Assembly (NCBI GenBank): GCA_018065745.1
Contig: JAGHSS010000147.1
Coordinates: 1-14,069, forward strand
DNA: 14,069 nt
DNA from: Candidatus Neoflavobacterium equi
GTDB lineage: Bacteria; Bacteroidota; Bacteroidia; Flavobacteriales; Flavobacteriaceae
Reading direction: 5' to 3'
The notes under the pieces were generated by a model. The model was not told the origin of the DNA. It did no database searches and was given only the letters and a program-made list of their open reading frames with translations. The translations under genes and the position numbers were made by a program. This document shows positions 12,777-14,069 of this stretch, piece after piece; positions within the stretch are counted from its first letter, which is position 1, and each line of letters begins with the position of its first letter.

Positions 12777-14069
12777 ATGTTTGCAGCCATAAATTTTGCC
12801 TCAGCAGAGGATATAAGAGAATATCAAGAAGAGCGTTTGAGAGCACAGATTCAATATCTGTCCATGCATTCGCCTTTTTATCAAACTCTTTTTGCAAAGC
12901 ATGATATTCTACCAGCGTCCATTCAGACTTTGGCTGATTTAAAATCCATTCCCACCACGTCAAAAAACGATTTACAACAGTATAATGACGACTTTTTTTG
13001 CGTTCCCAAATCAGAAATTATCGATTACTCTACAACCTCAGGCACCTTGGGATCTCCAGTTACCTTTGGATTGACTGAACTTGATTTGGAACGATTGGCT
13101 GCCAATGAAGTACGCACCTTTGAAATGGCAGGTGTTGTCAAGGGCGATTTAGTTCAATTGATGACCACAATGGATCGCAGGTTCATGGCAGGAATGGCTT
13201 ACTTCCTTGGGCTGAGAAAGCTGGGAGCTGGGATCATTAGAGTTGGCGCCGGAGTTCCCCAATTGCAGTGGGATTCCATTCAAAAGTTTAAACCTAAATT
13301 TTTGATTGCAGTTCCTTCCTTTCTTTTAAAAATGATTGAGTTTGCTGAAAATAACGGCATCGACTATAAAAATTCTTCTGTAAAGACCATTATTTGCATT
13401 GGTGAATCCTTGAGAAAACCAGATTTGAGCAACAGTTTATTGACTCAGCGCATTCTGGATAAATGGGAGGTGAATTTACATTCAACCTATGCGTCCACTG
13501 AAATGAGCACTGCATTTTCAGAATGTCAAGCCTTTGCTGGAGGTCACCAGCAATCAGATTTAATCATCACAGAGTTATTAGATGACGCAGGTAATGAAGT
13601 CCCTACAGGTGCTGTTGGAGAATTGGTTGTTACCACCTTGGGTATTGAAGGTTTACCGCTGTTGCGCTTTAGAACAGGAGACATGATGAGACGTTTTGAT
13701 GCACCGTGCACCTGTGGAAGGAATTCCTTGAGATTAGGACCTGTTGAAGGACGCAAACAGCATCTAATCAAGTACAAAGGCACAACTGTTTACCCGCCAG
13801 CAATGCATGATCTTCTAGCCTCTTTTGACAAGATACAATTGCATCTCATAGAGCTGACAAGCTCTTCCATAGGGACAGATGAAATTACCATCAAAATTGC
13901 AGTTAATCAGTCCAGTGAACAATTTTTACAAGACTTAAAGGATCAATTTAGAGCCAAGTTGCGGGTAACCCCAAAAATCGTTGTGTTGCCACTGGAAGTG
14001 CTTGCACCCATAATTCACAATCCACTTTCCAGAAAACCCATAAATTTTGTTGATTTAAGGGTTGAAAAT
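12777..14069 (+). CDS. Acyl-adenylating ligase (phenylacetate-CoA ligase-like), 3' end cut by the window
   Basis: An open frame of 431 codons with no stop before the right edge, starting at ATG 12777; an in-frame TGA at 12726-12728 bounds it upstream. It is an ANL-superfamily enzyme of the PaaK type. Motifs are the phosphate loop YSTTSGTLGSPV (84-95), the adenine/acyl motif STYASTEM with Glu242, LRFRTGD (296-302), the Zn-type CTCGR motif (311-315) before the hinge region GRKQHLIKYKGTTVYP, and a C-terminal Arg-Lys (419-420). These predict ATP-dependent adenylation of a carboxylic acid and transfer to CoA or a carrier protein. In an aryl-polyene/flexirubin cluster the likely substrate is the aryl starter, such as a hydroxycinnamic or hydroxybenzoic acid; this is inference. 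Length and the VDLR tail suggest only a few codons are missing. The gap of 43 bp before it holds a candidate promoter, so it may be expressed separately from the upstream operon. Confidence 0.88.
   Translation, partial: MFAAINFASAEDIREYQEERLRAQIQYLSMHSPFYQTLFAKHDILPASIQTLADLKSIPTTSKNDLQQYNDDFFCVPKSEIIDYSTTSGTLGSPVTFGLTELDLERLAANEVRTFEMAGVVKGDLVQLMTTMDRRFMAGMAYFLGLRKLGAGIIRVGAGVPQLQWDSIQKFKPKFLIAVPSFLLKMIEFAENNGIDYKNSSVKTIICIGESLRKPDLSNSLLTQRILDKWEVNLHSTYASTEMSTAFSECQAFAGGHQQSDLIITELLDDAGNEVPTGAVGELVVTTLGIEGLPLLRFRTGDMMRRFDAPCTCGRNSLRLGPVEGRKQHLIKYKGTTVYPPAMHDLLASFDKIQLHLIELTSSSIGTDEITIKIAVNQSSEQFLQDLKDQFRAKLRVTPKIVVLPLEVLAPIIHNPLSRKPINFVDLRVEN

Noticed and set aside
12694..12963. An 89-residue minus-strand frame across the intergenic gap, and another at 13544-13783.
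   Set aside because: Both overlap the ligase coding sequence, whose + strand frame is open for 431 codons with ordered ANL motifs.
1..14069. RNA genes, CRISPR arrays, insertion sequences, attachment sites.
   Set aside because: Almost every base is in a recognised coding sequence, and no tRNA-like cloverleaf, regularly spaced repeat, transposase or inverted terminal repeat was seen.

Overview
The window reads as part of a Bacteroidota (most likely Flavobacteriaceae) chromosome. The DNA is AT-rich, genes are packed end to end on the + strand, Shine-Dalgarno sequences are mostly absent, and the one sizeable intergenic gap carries a Bacteroidota-type promoter motif (TAnnTTTG). No species can be named from the sequence alone.

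Twelve genes form one co-directional array that I read as the middle of an aryl-polyene / flexirubin-type pigment cluster. Both ends are cut by the window. In order: the end of an acyl carrier protein (1-212), a catalytically complete ketosynthase (214-1410), a ketosynthase-like chain-length-factor partner without the catalytic residues (1403-2413), a membrane-anchored NodB-type polysaccharide deacetylase (2407-3183), a LolA-like periplasmic carrier (3173-3802), a lipoprotein that may be its outer-membrane partner (3768-4403), a FabZ-like hotdog dehydratase (4405-4791), a family 2 glycosyltransferase fused to DUF2062 (4800-5948), a 1221-residue MMPL transporter / PlsC acyltransferase / degenerate methyltransferase fusion (5949-9614), a phytoene-desaturase/retinol-saturase-like flavoprotein (9604-11103), a secreted C45-type NTN-hydrolase acyltransferase (11105-12733) and a PaaK-like acyl-adenylating ligase open at the right edge (12777-14069). 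The first eleven overlap or are separated by at most 8 bp and look like one operon. Before the ligase there is a 43 bp gap with a candidate promoter.

A working model (inference): the ligase activates an aryl starter acid onto the carrier protein. The KS/CLF pair, the dehydratase and a ketoreductase not seen here extend it to a polyene. The flavoprotein adjusts its oxidation state. The glycosyltransferase, deacetylase and PlsC domain build or attach a glycolipid-like anchor. The MMPL, LolA and lipoprotein components move the product to the outer membrane. The secreted C45 enzyme may make or exchange an acyl bond outside the cytoplasm. Flexirubin hallmarks such as dialkylresorcinol enzymes (DarA/DarB) and a tyrosine ammonia-lyase are not in the window, so flexirubin versus plain aryl polyene cannot be settled here.

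The most unusual details are a methyltransferase-like tail whose SAM-binding glycine motif is eroded, a dehydratase with Gln at the expected catalytic Glu position, a nine-A run at the glycosyltransferase/DUF2062 junction where a slip in either direction gives a glycosyltransferase-only protein, a 35 bp overlap between the LolA-like and lipoprotein genes, and a perfect 12 bp in-frame tandem duplication in the C45 gene. No RNA genes, mobile elements, CRISPR arrays or non-coding stretches over 300 bases were seen.
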